DNA from: Bacillota bacterium | GTDB lineage: Bacteria; Bacillota; Clostridia; Christensenellales; UBA1242 | Assembly (NCBI GenBank): GCA_009787915.1 | Contig: WQSK01000019.1 | Coordinates: forward strand, 1-11,476 | Reading direction: 5' to 3' | DNA: 11,476 bases | Shown here: piece by piece, positions 1 to 6,940 of the stretch | Layout of the letters: every line of letters starts with the position of its first letter | How positions within the stretch are numbered: the first letter of the stretch is position 1 | Translations under genes and position numbers: made by a program | Notes under the pieces: generated by a model | Databases searched by the model: none | What the model was told of the DNA's origin: nothing | What the model saw: the letters and a program-made list of their open reading frames with translations, nothing else

Positions 1-301
1 GATTTTGAACGGACCTCCGCAGGCGGGGGCGGCGATGGGCTTTGGTGACGGGGCGGCGGCAAGCCGTGGCCAAGACCCTGCGTTTATTCCGATTCTTAGG
101 TGGCTTGTCCGTGACGAAAACACAGATAGAAAAGCAAGTATCGCAAGTATCCAAAGAAAGTTCAGTCTTGGCTTTGGGCGTGCAGGGCGTATTATGGACC
201 AGTTTGCGGAGGCAGGCTATGTATCGGGTGACAACGGGGCAAAAGGGCGTGAGGTTCTTATAACAAAAGAAGAGGTCGATAACCTCTTTGGCCCAGAGTA
301 G
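1..301 (+). CDS. ftsK: DNA translocase FtsK/SpoIIIE, C-terminal gamma domain (5' partial)
   Basis: Only the last 99 residues are present; the reading frame is open from base 2 to the TAG at 299-301, and the motor domains lie outside the window. FtsK/SpoIIIE is the septal ATP-driven pump that moves chromosome DNA during division or sporulation. The visible part is a winged helix with the family signature KASIASIQRKFSLGFGRAGR, followed by IMDQFAEAGYV and a KGREVLI strand. This is the gamma domain, which reads the polar KOPS/SRS sequences that orient translocation. A Gly/Ala-rich stretch comes before it. A TTG near base 5 is not a start, because the frame continues upstream of it. The gene converges on the radical SAM gene with only 12 bp between stop codons and no visible terminator. 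Identity is strong; FtsK versus SpoIIIE or SftA cannot be decided from this fragment. Confidence 0.9.
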   Translation, partial: ILNGPPQAGAAMGFGDGAAASRGQDPAFIPILRWLVRDENTDRKASIASIQRKFSLGFGRAGRIMDQFAEAGYVSGDNGAKGREVLITKEEVDNLFGPE

Positions 302-313
302 TAGTTGCGGTTA

Positions 314-1084
314 TCAGCGGTCCATTGAGTTTTCAAGGTTCTCTTGAAGGTTACTTCCGTTGAGGGTAAAATAGGTGTAGTTGCCAGAGTCAACATCTTT
401 ATACGATAGATAGTCACTTGGAATAACTGCCCCTGTTGCATCTATGTTTATGCACGGAACATGGAGGGTGTCGGTAGAGCGGTCATAGTCGACATGAAAA
501 CCACTTGCAACGATGTACTTGAGTCTGTCCTTGTCAACAGTTGTATCTGGTTTTACGATGTCTTTAAATCTCTCGGCATTACCAGAACAACGATAGCCCC
601 TAGAATCTTCACGGGTGATACTTGCAGGAACGGGATATTTATTAATTGCGCGTCTAACATTTTGCATGATTTCATCATAGTCATATCCTAGTTTTTTCGC
701 AGATTCACGATGGAATCTTGTGTCTGAAACACCAGTTAAACTTAAAAAAGGGGAGTGTGGATACACATTTTGGATTGTAGATAACAGTGCAAGTAATTTT
801 TCGATTTCGACACCATTAGTCGTTATCGCTATTCCGTTAATCTCCATAATCTCACTTGCTTGAAGCATATTGACCGCAAGGAATTCCAACATTTCCATGT
901 CGCCTGTTGCTTCGCCGTGCAAAGTAATACCCTCGATTTTGTTGAAAGTATTAAAAGTGTCAAAAATAATTTGTTTGTTAAGTTTAATATCTTGCGCGGG
1001 TCCAAGATAACAATGTTTGCATATTCCTTTAAATTGGCATTTGCGGGATAATTGCATTTCGACTCTGTTTGCAGTAAAATTCAT
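314..1084 (-). CDS. Radical-SAM-like protein with CX5CX2C cluster motif
   Basis: This is a 256-residue protein. Near the N-terminus, CQFKGICKHCYLG places Cys16, Cys22 and Cys25 in CX5CX2C spacing rather than the canonical radical SAM CX3CX2C. Next comes GITLHGEATGD (about 52-62), which resembles the GGE strand that contacts S-adenosylmethionine, and then GIAITTNGV (84-92), a strand typical of the radical SAM barrel. Two later cysteines, C166 (GYRCSGN) and C211 (VPCINIDATGAVIPSDYLSY), recall the C-terminal region of peptide-modifying radical SAM enzymes but do not form a full SPASM motif. I infer a 4Fe-4S enzyme using S-adenosylmethionine; the substrate is unknown and no precursor peptide or partner gene is nearby. 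I chose ATG 1084 because it sits 7 nt from a -10-like box; a GTG at 1099 lies inside that promoter. The gene looks AT-richer than its neighbours, which is compatible with transfer. Confidence 0.65.
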   Translation of the reverse strand: MNFTANRVEMQLSRKCQFKGICKHCYLGPAQDIKLNKQIIFDTFNTFNKIEGITLHGEATGDMEMLEFLAVNMLQASEIMEINGIAITTNGVEIEKLLALLSTIQNVYPHSPFLSLTGVSDTRFHRESAKKLGYDYDEIMQNVRRAINKYPVPASITREDSRGYRCSGNAERFKDIVKPDTTVDKDRLKYIVASGFHVDYDRSTDTLHVPCINIDATGAVIPSDYLSYKDVDSGNYTYFTLNGSNLQENLENSMDR

Positions 1085-1089
1085 GACAT

Positions 1090-1118
1090 ATATTATCACA
1101 CTTTTTAGACAATTTCAA
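1090..1118 (-). promoter_or_regulatory. Candidate promoter of the radical SAM gene
   Basis: Reading on the minus strand, TTGAAA (1118-1113) is followed by either an extended -10 TGTGATAAT, whose GATAAT hexamer lies at 1097-1092 with 15-bp spacing, or TAATAT (1095-1090) with 17-bp spacing. The ATG at 1084 follows 7 or 5 nt later and there is no Shine-Dalgarno sequence, so the transcript would be leaderless. The site lies in the 37-bp gap after the TSCPD gene, where I see no terminator, so read-through from the valS operon is also possible. Confidence 0.45.
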
Positions 1119-1121
1119 GAT

Positions 1122-1367
1122 TTAATTTTTTTGTTCGCTTGTGACCGCCTGAACCAATTGGTCGGCGCAACTGGTCGGGCGCATTCCGCAACCGATACCA
1201 GAGAGTTTTTCTTTGACCTCGGCAACGGTCATGCCCTCAACAAGTTTTGCCATAGCCTTTAAATTGCCGTTGCAGCCGCCGTGGAACTTGACGTTTCGTA
1301 CGCGCCCGTCTTTGTCAATGTCGTATTCGATGTGTGTTGCACAAACACCTTTTGTTTTGTAAATCAT
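1122..1367 (-). CDS. TSCPD domain protein (TIGR03905-like)
   Basis: This 81-residue protein consists of one TSCPD domain. Characteristic stretches are MIYKTKGVCATHIEY (1-15), VKFHGGCNGNL (26-36), LVEGMTVAEV (42-51), GIGCGMRPTSCADQL (57-71). Four cysteines (9, 32, 60, 67) match the conserved positions of the family and could bind metal. The name-giving TSCPD reads TSCAD here, with Pro replaced by Ala. The same domain ends some class II ribonucleotide reductases, but the stand-alone clostridial form has no assigned function. I start at ATG 1367, not at the ATG at 1445, because a strong Shine-Dalgarno sequence sits 5 nt upstream and family members begin at MIYKTKG. The ATG overlaps the DUF4364 stop as ATGA, so the two are probably translationally coupled. 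It is the last gene of the valS operon. Confidence 0.85.
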   Translation of the reverse strand: MIYKTKGVCATHIEYDIDKDGRVRNVKFHGGCNGNLKAMAKLVEGMTVAEVKEKLSGIGCGMRPTSCADQLVQAVTSEQKN

Positions 1368-1930
1368 TTTTTCTCCTCCTTCGCGTTTTCCGCGCAAGTC
1401 ATCATATATAAACTCTCGTATGTTGACGCGGCGTTTTCGCGCCATTTGTTCGCGGCAAGTTTCGCCCCTTGCCGAGTGTCGGTTTTAAGTTTAATCTCTA
1501 ACAGGTTTTCGCCAAAAATATTATCAAGTATTCTTAAAACAACGGTGTAAGTTCCATCGCTGTTTTTAAAATAGTCCCAGGTGTACTCTTGGCGTTTTTT
1601 GAACTTTGGTTTGTTTTCTTTGGCGAACTCTACAATCTCCTCGCGAATCGATGCGGGGATTTTTTGGTAAAAGTGGGAAAGTGCCGTCTTGCCGTCTTGC
1701 GAGAGGGTAAAACTGGTTTCCCCAGAGTGGACTTTTTGGTAAATCAAGTTTGTTTCTATAAGACCAAAAAGGGCTTCACGAAAATCCATGTAAGCCAGCC
1801 ACTCGGGGTTGTTCATGATGATTTCGTTGATGCTCGCGTCCGTTAGGGGGAACTCCATTTTTTCGAATATAAACAAGAGTATCAATTTCTTTGCCATTTC
1901 GTCGGCAACAAAATCTATTTTTTCAATCAT
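1364..1930 (-). CDS. DUF4364 family protein
   Basis: A 188-residue protein whose N-terminus (KLILLFIFEKMEFPLTDASINEIIM, about 15-39, followed by an FREALFGLIETNLIY helix) matches the winged-helix-like start of DUF4364, a family seen mainly in Clostridia and of unknown function. A TLSQDGKTALSHF segment (about 75-87) looks like the wing plus the following helix. The C-terminal half (about 110-170) is predicted to be beta-rich (YTWDYFKNSDGTYTVVLRIL) and ends in a Lys/Glu-rich tail. A DNA-binding or regulatory role is possible but not shown. Start ATG 1930 has AGGAGG 6 nt upstream (1942-1937) and overlaps the valS stop as ATGA; the gene's own stop overlaps the TSCPD start in the same way. It is the middle gene of a three-gene operon. 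Confidence 0.8.
   Translation of the reverse strand: MIEKIDFVADEMAKKLILLFIFEKMEFPLTDASINEIIMNNPEWLAYMDFREALFGLIETNLIYQKVHSGETSFTLSQDGKTALSHFYQKIPASIREEIVEFAKENKPKFKKRQEYTWDYFKNSDGTYTVVLRILDNIFGENLLEIKLKTDTRQGAKLAANKWRENAASTYESLYMMTCAENAKEEKK
1373..1379 (-). promoter_or_regulatory. Shine-Dalgarno sequence of the TSCPD gene
   Basis: GGAGGAG on the minus strand, 5 nt before ATG 1367, inside the last codons of the DUF4364 gene. It fixes the start of the TSCPD gene and shows that the upstream in-frame ATG at 1445 is not needed. Confidence 0.8.
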
Positions 1931-4113
1931 TTGCCACCTCCTGTAAGTGCGGAAAGAGTTGCCTTGTTTTCGGCGAGTTTCTCTTGTTCTTTTTTAACCA
2001 AATCTTTAGGTGCTCTGTCAACAAAATTTTTGTTCGACAACATGTTTTCCCCACGGGCGATTTCTTTTTTTAGGGACTCGATTTGCTTTGCGCGGTTTTC
2101 CAGTTCGTCCTTTGCGTTGCGTTGTTGTTTGATTTCTTCTATATATAGGTCAAACTCTTTTTTGGCTTTTGGGAAATTATGGGTTTTGTCGGTGCAGGGG
2201 AAAGGTTCGTTTATCAAGCCAATTTTGTACCCAAGTACAACTGTCCATATATGTTCGGTTATAAAAGGCATGATTGGGTTTAGGAGTTTTAAAAACACTT
2301 TCAAAACATAGCCGAATACGCGCGGGTTTTTGCAAGATTTGCTTTCCTCAATATACCAGTCGCAAAAGTCCGACCAGAAAAACTGTTGTAACTCGTTGGC
2401 TGCAACGCCAAAGTCGAACTTCTCGTATTTTTTGATGATACTTTTTACAAGAGTATTAAGTTTGGTTAGTATCCATTTATCAGCAAGTGATTCTTTTTCT
2501 GGTTGTGGTTCGTTTTCGATGAGTTTAAAAAACTTGACCGCGTTCCAGATTTTGTTGCAAAAGTTTCGGGCAAGGGTGGCTTTTTCGACGCTATAGCGAG
2601 GGTCACGGTCAAGTTTTGTTCCTGCAATCAAAGAAAAGCGCAGAACGTCGGCGCCGAATTCGTCGATGATGTCAATTGGGTCTATGCCGTTACCTAGGGA
2701 TTTTGACATCTTGCGCCCTTGTGCGTCACGAACCAAGCCGTGAAGCAACACATTTTGGAAGGGCAGTTTGCCAGTTATTTCTTTGCCCATGAAAACCATG
2801 CGGATGACCCAGAAAAAAATAATGTCGTACCCCGTAACCATCGTTTGCGTGGGGTAGAAGTAATCGCGGTCTTTCCCGTTGAGTGTCGAAAACGGCCAAA
2901 GTGCCGCCGAAAACCATGTGTCAAGCACATCGGTTTCGCCCTTGATTGGAATGCGGTGACCCGACAAAAGTTGGCGCGAAATGCACCAGTCCTTTATATT
3001 GTTCAACCAATGGAGGTAGGTTTTTTCAAACTTTTTTGGGAGGATAACAAGACCGTTATTCAGTGCAGCAATCGCGGGTTTGGCAAGGTCTGTCATTTTC
3101 AAAAACCATTGGTCCGAGATTGTCGGCTCTATCGGTTTTCTGCAACGATAGCAGACACTTATGTTGCCTGTGTATTTTTTTGTGGCGACTAGGGCACCGC
3201 TTTGTTCAAGTTTTTCAATTGCGGTTTTTCGGGCGGTGTCGGATAGGTCTGAAACAAAGATTGGCTCCAAGTTATGCCTCTGTCCAATTTCAAAGTCCGC
3301 TGGGTCATGGGCGGGTGTGATTTTTAGGGCTCCTGTTCCAAATTTCATGTCTACGTATTCGTCTGCGATGATTGGCATTTGTGCGCCCGTTATGGGGTTA
3401 AAAACAAATTGACCGACAAGTTTGGCATAGCGTTTGTCTTTTGGGTGGACGGCGATTGCGACGTCGCCAGGGATAGTTTCGGGGCGCACGGTGGCTACCG
3501 TTATGGAACCATAGGACACGTGGTAGATGTCGCGACTCACGGTTTTGTATTCGATTTCGGCGTCGGAGATTGCGCTTTTGCACCCAGGGCAGACGTTGAC
3601 CATCCGTTTCCCTTTATAGATAAGTCCTTTGTTGTATAGGTGGTCAAAAGTTTCGTTTACGGCTTTTGTGCTTTGCGGGTCCATTGTAAAAGCAAAGCGT
3701 GACCAATCGCAAGAAACCCCCAGGCGCATGATTTGGGATTTTATTTCCGCGGTATATTTTTTGTACCAAGCCTCTACGTGAACCAAAAATTGTTCGCGCG
3801 TGAGGGTGTTTTTATCGATGCCTTGTTTTTTAAGTTCCTCGATAATTTTGACTTCGGTTGCAATTGCCGCGTGGTCGGCGCCTGGCAACAAAAGCGTTTC
3901 AAACCCCTGCATACGTTTAAAGCGGATGATGATATCTTGGATTGTATAACAAAGCGCATGACCCGCGTGCAAACGAGAAGTCACATTAGGCGGCGGCATA
4001 ACGATACAGTAGGGTTTTTTGTTTTTGTCTACTTTTGCGGTAAAAGCACCTTCATCAAGGTGGCGTTTATAAATGGTCGCTTCGGCGGATTTAAAGTCAA
4101 AGTTCTTTTCCAT
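1927..4113 (-). CDS. valS: Valine--tRNA ligase, unusually short
   Basis: A class I aminoacyl-tRNA synthetase that charges tRNA-Val in the cytoplasm. In order: PPPNVTSRLHAGHAL (40-54, the HIGH-type motif, here HAGH); LLLPGADHAAIAT (75-87); zinc-knuckle cysteine pairs CPGC (175-178) and CYRC (321-324); the CP1 editing domain with TVATVRPETIPGD (205-217) and KITPAHDPADF (264-274); DWCISRQLLSGHRIP (375-389); DVLDTWFSAALWPFS (395-409); GRKMSKSLGN (466-475); an anticodon-binding helical domain (about 545-640); and a C-terminal coiled coil containing MLSNKNFVDRAP (691-702). At 728 residues it is about 150 shorter than usual bacterial ValRS, with internal segments missing while all catalytic motifs remain. 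The start is ATG 4113: family homology begins there, and a longer frame to 4212 would cross the promoter and overlap tkt. There is no Shine-Dalgarno sequence. It leads the valS-DUF4364-TSCPD operon. Confidence 0.96.
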   Translation of the reverse strand: MEKNFDFKSAEATIYKRHLDEGAFTAKVDKNKKPYCIVMPPPNVTSRLHAGHALCYTIQDIIIRFKRMQGFETLLLPGADHAAIATEVKIIEELKKQGIDKNTLTREQFLVHVEAWYKKYTAEIKSQIMRLGVSCDWSRFAFTMDPQSTKAVNETFDHLYNKGLIYKGKRMVNVCPGCKSAISDAEIEYKTVSRDIYHVSYGSITVATVRPETIPGDVAIAVHPKDKRYAKLVGQFVFNPITGAQMPIIADEYVDMKFGTGALKITPAHDPADFEIGQRHNLEPIFVSDLSDTARKTAIEKLEQSGALVATKKYTGNISVCYRCRKPIEPTISDQWFLKMTDLAKPAIAALNNGLVILPKKFEKTYLHWLNNIKDWCISRQLLSGHRIPIKGETDVLDTWFSAALWPFSTLNGKDRDYFYPTQTMVTGYDIIFFWVIRMVFMGKEITGKLPFQNVLLHGLVRDAQGRKMSKSLGNGIDPIDIIDEFGADVLRFSLIAGTKLDRDPRYSVEKATLARNFCNKIWNAVKFFKLIENEPQPEKESLADKWILTKLNTLVKSIIKKYEKFDFGVAANELQQFFWSDFCDWYIEESKSCKNPRVFGYVLKVFLKLLNPIMPFITEHIWTVVLGYKIGLINEPFPCTDKTHNFPKAKKEFDLYIEEIKQQRNAKDELENRAKQIESLKKEIARGENMLSNKNFVDRAPKDLVKKEQEKLAENKATLSALTGGGK

Positions 4114-4119
4114 AAAAAC

Positions 4120-4148
4120 AGTGTATAGAATAAACTTGAAATTTTCAA
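4120..4148 (-). promoter_or_regulatory. valS promoter, leaderless
   Basis: On the minus strand, -35 TTGAAA (4148-4143), a 17-bp spacer, then -10 TACACT (4125-4120). The valS ATG (4113) begins after only 6 more bases, where transcription would start, so the mRNA should have essentially no 5' leader. No Shine-Dalgarno sequence is present. The -35 box overlaps that of the divergent tkt promoter. Confidence 0.7.
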
Positions 4149-4164
4149 CAGTATTCGTTACAAT
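4136..4164 (+). promoter_or_regulatory. tkt promoter, leaderless
   Basis: -35 TTGAAA (4136-4141), a 17-bp spacer, then -10 TACAAT (4159-4164), and 6 bases later ATG 4171. No Shine-Dalgarno sequence is present. Both hexamers are close to the sigma-A consensus. The geometry is the mirror image of the valS promoter on the other strand, and the two -35 boxes share bases 4143-4148 / 4136-4141 around a near-palindromic core. Confidence 0.75.
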
Positions 4165-4170
4165 ATTGTT

Positions 4171-6120
4171 ATGGGGAAACAAATCTACACATTGGAACAA
4201 ACGGCGGTGCATACCTTGAGGGTACTTGGCGCCGAAACAATCTCACACGCGAAGAGCGGACACACGGGTATGGTGTTAAGTGCCGCGCCCTTGATGTATT
4301 CGATTTACACAAACATGAAGTTCGACCCGCGGGATGGCGAGTGGTTCAACCGTGACCGCTTTGTAATGTCGGCGGGGCATGGGAGCGGTCTTTTGTACGC
4401 AACACTTTGGTCATTTGGCGTTAATATGGATTTAAAAACATTTCGTAAATATGGCTCGGATTTAAAAGGTCACCCTGAGGTCAATAGCCGTCTTTGTATT
4501 GATTGTACAACAGGTCCATTGGGTCAAGGGATTGCGACCGCGGTTGGGATTGCACTTGCGGAAAAAAAATTGGCTCACCGATTCAATAGACCTGAACACG
4601 ATATTATTGACCATCATACTTTTTGCCTTGTTGGCGACGGCTGTTTAATGGAGGGTGTCAGTTACGAAGCCTGTAACTTGGCGGCACTTTGGAAACTTAA
4701 CAAGTTGATTGTTTTGTATGATTGCAATAATGTGACCCTTGACGGAACGCGCGCTATGGCGGACGGCGAGGACACAGCAAAGCGGTTTCGCTCTATGGGT
4801 TGGAACGTGGTTATTGTGCCAGACGGCGGGGACGAGTACACAATTACAAAAAAAATAAAAACCGCGATGAAGCAAACCGAGAAACCAACAATTATTATTG
4901 CCCACACACAAATTGGTTTTGGTACTAAATACGAGGGTTCTAACAAGGCGCATGGAAGTGTTTTGTCTATGGAAGAAATTGCCAAGATGCGAAACGATTG
5001 GGGGATTTTGACTCCTGCTTTTGAGGTTGACGAAGATGTTTTAGAGCACTTTAAAAAACTTGTTTCTCAAAAAAAATCAAAACACCGCAAATGGAAAAAA
5101 GCCCTTTCAGAATACGCCCGAGAATACCCAGATTTGTATGAACAACTTTTGGAGTTTATAGAACGACCTCACAAAGACCTGACTTGCGAGGCACCGAAGA
5201 AAAGCCTTTCAGGTCGTGATGCGGGTCATGTTATGTTAAACCAAATTGATGCACAGACTCCGCGCTTGATTGGGGGGAATGCAGATGTGGCGTCAAGCAC
5301 CAAGGCCTATGTCGCCGACGGTACGGGTGCGATTGATATTTTTTCTCATGACAACCTTGGTGCGAAAAACATTGCTTACGGCGTGCGCGAGTTCGCCATG
5401 GGTACGATAAGTAACGGGCTTGCACTCCACGGGTATTTGCCTTATTGTTCGTGTTTTTTGGCTTTTTCAGATTACATGCGTCCCGCAATTAGAATGTCTG
5501 CGATGATGAATTTGCCAGTGACTTATATCTTTACGCACGACGGTGTGGGAAGTCCACAAGACGGAAAAACCCACATGGCGAACGAGCACATTGCGGGACT
5601 TAGGATTATTCCAAACATAACGGTTTATCGTCCGTGTGATGTTGCGGAAACCGCGGCAGTATTTGAATATGCTTTTGAAAATGAAAAACCCTCTGCAATT
5701 ATATTGTCGAGGGGGAACTTGCCTGCCTGTATACCGTCAACCAAAAAGAATGTTGAGAGGCCACAAGCCGTCATCATGGCTACGGGGTCGGAGGTGCAAA
5801 TTTGTGTCAAAGCCCAAACCTTGTTGGGGGCCATTGGTGTTTTTGTCAACGTCAAAAGTATCCCGTCTATGGCTCCTCATGTTTTGGGTGCGGATATGGT
5901 GGAGATACAAAACTTGGGCGTGCCTATCCTTGGTGTAGAATTAGGTCGGGGATACAGTTTCCTTGCCTTGTTTGGAAAGTTTGGGCTTAAAGGGGATGTG
6001 GTTGCGTTCGATACTTTTGGTTTATCAGGAAGCGACGAGGACGTAATGCAAGGTATCGGGTTTACGCCTGAAAAAATTGCGGATAAAGTTTTGGAACTAT
6101 TGCAAATTACAAAAATATAG
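4171..6120 (+). CDS. tkt: Transketolase
   Basis: A thiamine-diphosphate enzyme that moves two-carbon ketol units between sugar phosphates in the non-oxidative pentose phosphate pathway. The 649 residues are close to the usual 660. The N-terminal cofactor domain shows SGHTGM (29-34), HPEVNS then TTGPLGQGIATAVG (113-126), VGDGCLMEGVSYEA (154-167) and LYDCNNVTLDG (182-192), the diphosphate-Mg motif. KAHGS (259-263) carries an active-site His. The middle domain has SGRDAG (347-352, phosphate-binding Arg), YGVREFAMG (403-411, catalytic Glu407) and THDGVGSPQDGKTHMANEH (455-473); SRGNLP (513-518) carries another substrate Arg. DGKTH replaces the usual DGPTH and SGHTG the usual SGHPG, mild departures at the substrate channel. 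VREFAMG is the normal Bacillus form. The start at ATG 4171 follows from the promoter and from family homology; there is no Shine-Dalgarno sequence. Confidence 0.95.
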   Translation: MGKQIYTLEQTAVHTLRVLGAETISHAKSGHTGMVLSAAPLMYSIYTNMKFDPRDGEWFNRDRFVMSAGHGSGLLYATLWSFGVNMDLKTFRKYGSDLKGHPEVNSRLCIDCTTGPLGQGIATAVGIALAEKKLAHRFNRPEHDIIDHHTFCLVGDGCLMEGVSYEACNLAALWKLNKLIVLYDCNNVTLDGTRAMADGEDTAKRFRSMGWNVVIVPDGGDEYTITKKIKTAMKQTEKPTIIIAHTQIGFGTKYEGSNKAHGSVLSMEEIAKMRNDWGILTPAFEVDEDVLEHFKKLVSQKKSKHRKWKKALSEYAREYPDLYEQLLEFIERPHKDLTCEAPKKSLSGRDAGHVMLNQIDAQTPRLIGGNADVASSTKAYVADGTGAIDIFSHDNLGAKNIAYGVREFAMGTISNGLALHGYLPYCSCFLAFSDYMRPAIRMSAMMNLPVTYIFTHDGVGSPQDGKTHMANEHIAGLRIIPNITVYRPCDVAETAAVFEYAFENEKPSAIILSRGNLPACIPSTKKNVERPQAVIMATGSEVQICVKAQTLLGAIGVFVNVKSIPSMAPHVLGADMVEIQNLGVPILGVELGRGYSFLALFGKFGLKGDVVAFDTFGLSGSDEDVMQGIGFTPEKIADKVLELLQITKI

Positions 6121-6128
6121 TGTATATT
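6100..6128 (+). promoter_or_regulatory. Promoter of the ureohydrolase gene, inside the end of tkt
   Basis: -35 TTGCAA (6100-6105), 17-bp spacer, -10 TATATT (6123-6128). The -35 lies within the last codons of tkt. The first ten bases, TTGCAAATTA, and the spacing match the infB promoter, and in both the distance from -35 to a downstream ATG is 37 bases (6137 here). Transcription would begin near 6135-6137. Confidence 0.65.
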
Positions 6129-6148
6129 AACTCTTAATGAAATCATGT

Positions 6149-6153
6149 GAGGA
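6149..6153 (+). promoter_or_regulatory. Shine-Dalgarno-like site before ATG 6161
   Basis: GAGGA lies 7 nt upstream of ATG 6161 and supports that start for the ureohydrolase over the in-frame ATG at 6137. The latter would be the leaderless start, so both may be used. Confidence 0.5.
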
Positions 6154-6160
6154 TATCACT

Positions 6161-6940
6161 ATGACAACAGAATCTGTTGTTAAACCAAAAGTCGGTGTTT
6201 TCGGCGTGAGGCATCATTGGGGATGTGACCATGTTGGGCAAGAACGTGCCCCAGAGTTTTTGCGTCAAGCGGGTTTGTTTAAGGGTAAGAAAGATTATGG
6301 TGACCTTGTTTTCCCACACTATAACAAGGACATTCCAATCAAAGTACAAAATCGTACAGAGCGTATTTTGCTGGAGGGAAATCGACCACTTATGATTGGA
6401 GGGGACCACTCGGTAACATATGGTGTGGTTAAGGGGCTTTTGAAACAACTTAAAAATTTCGGTGGTATTATCTGGGTTGATGCGCACACGGACTTTGATG
6501 ACAGGAAAGAAGATGCGTTTGGGAATGTTTTTGGTTTGGGTCATGCGAATGTTTTATATTTGTTGTCTAAGGTCGTTCCCAAAGAGCGGATTTGCGTAAT
6601 TGGTGCGACAAGAATGAGGGACTATGCCGTAAGAAATAATATCCTGATGCTTAACCCAAAAGATTACAACCGTGCAATCTCGCGCGTCACCAACGATGGG
6701 GAATTGGGGTTTTATCTAAGTTGCGATATTGATGCTTTAAAAAGAAAATTTGCGCCATCGACGTTTTATAACAATAATGGTTGTATGACCTTGGAGGAGA
6801 TGACGACAATTTGCCGTGAAAGTGCAAAGAGCGGTTTAATGGTCGGTTCAGACCTTGTCGAAATTTCCCCTACTCGTGATGATGAAAAAGACAAACGTAC
6901 TATGGAATCCGCCAAAGAAATCATCGAGGCAATGATTTGA
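6161..6940 (+). CDS. Divergent ureohydrolase (arginase/agmatinase fold), substrate unknown
   Basis: A 259-residue protein of the binuclear-manganese ureohydrolase fold, whose members hydrolyse guanidino groups (arginase, agmatinase, formiminoglutamase). All six metal-ligand positions are present: GGDHSVTYG (His83), WVDAHTDFD (Asp107, His109, Asp111), SCDIDAL (Asp189, Asp191). DLVEISP keeps the conserved Glu (234). The substrate pocket is changed. Aligned without gaps from these motifs to human arginase 1, the position of catalytic His141 is Phe124, Asn130 becomes Asp, Ser137 becomes Phe, and Thr246 becomes Tyr203. The usual DP after the metal-binding DxD is KR, and the GTGTPxxGG loop is TFYNNNGC. 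I therefore do not assign arginase or agmatinase. ATG 6161 has a Shine-Dalgarno-like GAGGA and a family-typical distance to the first strand; ATG 6137 (8 residues longer) fits a leaderless start. It follows tkt by 40 bp and overlaps the end of the convergent 79-aa gene. Confidence 0.85.
   Translation: MTTESVVKPKVGVFGVRHHWGCDHVGQERAPEFLRQAGLFKGKKDYGDLVFPHYNKDIPIKVQNRTERILLEGNRPLMIGGDHSVTYGVVKGLLKQLKNFGGIIWVDAHTDFDDRKEDAFGNVFGLGHANVLYLLSKVVPKERICVIGATRMRDYAVRNNILMLNPKDYNRAISRVTNDGELGFYLSCDIDALKRKFAPSTFYNNNGCMTLEEMTTICRESAKSGLMVGSDLVEISPTRDDEKDKRTMESAKEIIEAMI

Noticed and set aside
302..313. Terminator between ftsK and the radical SAM gene
   Set aside because: Only 12 bases separate the stop codons and no stem or T-run is visible.
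314..1121. RiPP precursor peptide next to the radical SAM gene
   Set aside because: No short frame with a ribosome site or Cys/Gly-rich core is present in the adjacent sequence.
1122..1445. Longer TSCPD frame starting at ATG 1445 (107 residues)
   Set aside because: The extra N-terminal residues are Arg/Lys-rich and out of family, they overlap DUF4364 heavily, and a strong ribosome site directs ATG 1367.
4114..4212. Upstream extension of valS to 4212
   Set aside because: It would run through the promoter and into tkt; ValRS homology begins at MEKNFDFKSAE.
5397..5411. Possible loss of a conserved His in transketolase (VREFAMG instead of VREHAMG)
   Set aside because: Phe at this place is normal in Bacillus-type transketolases and the catalytic Glu is kept.
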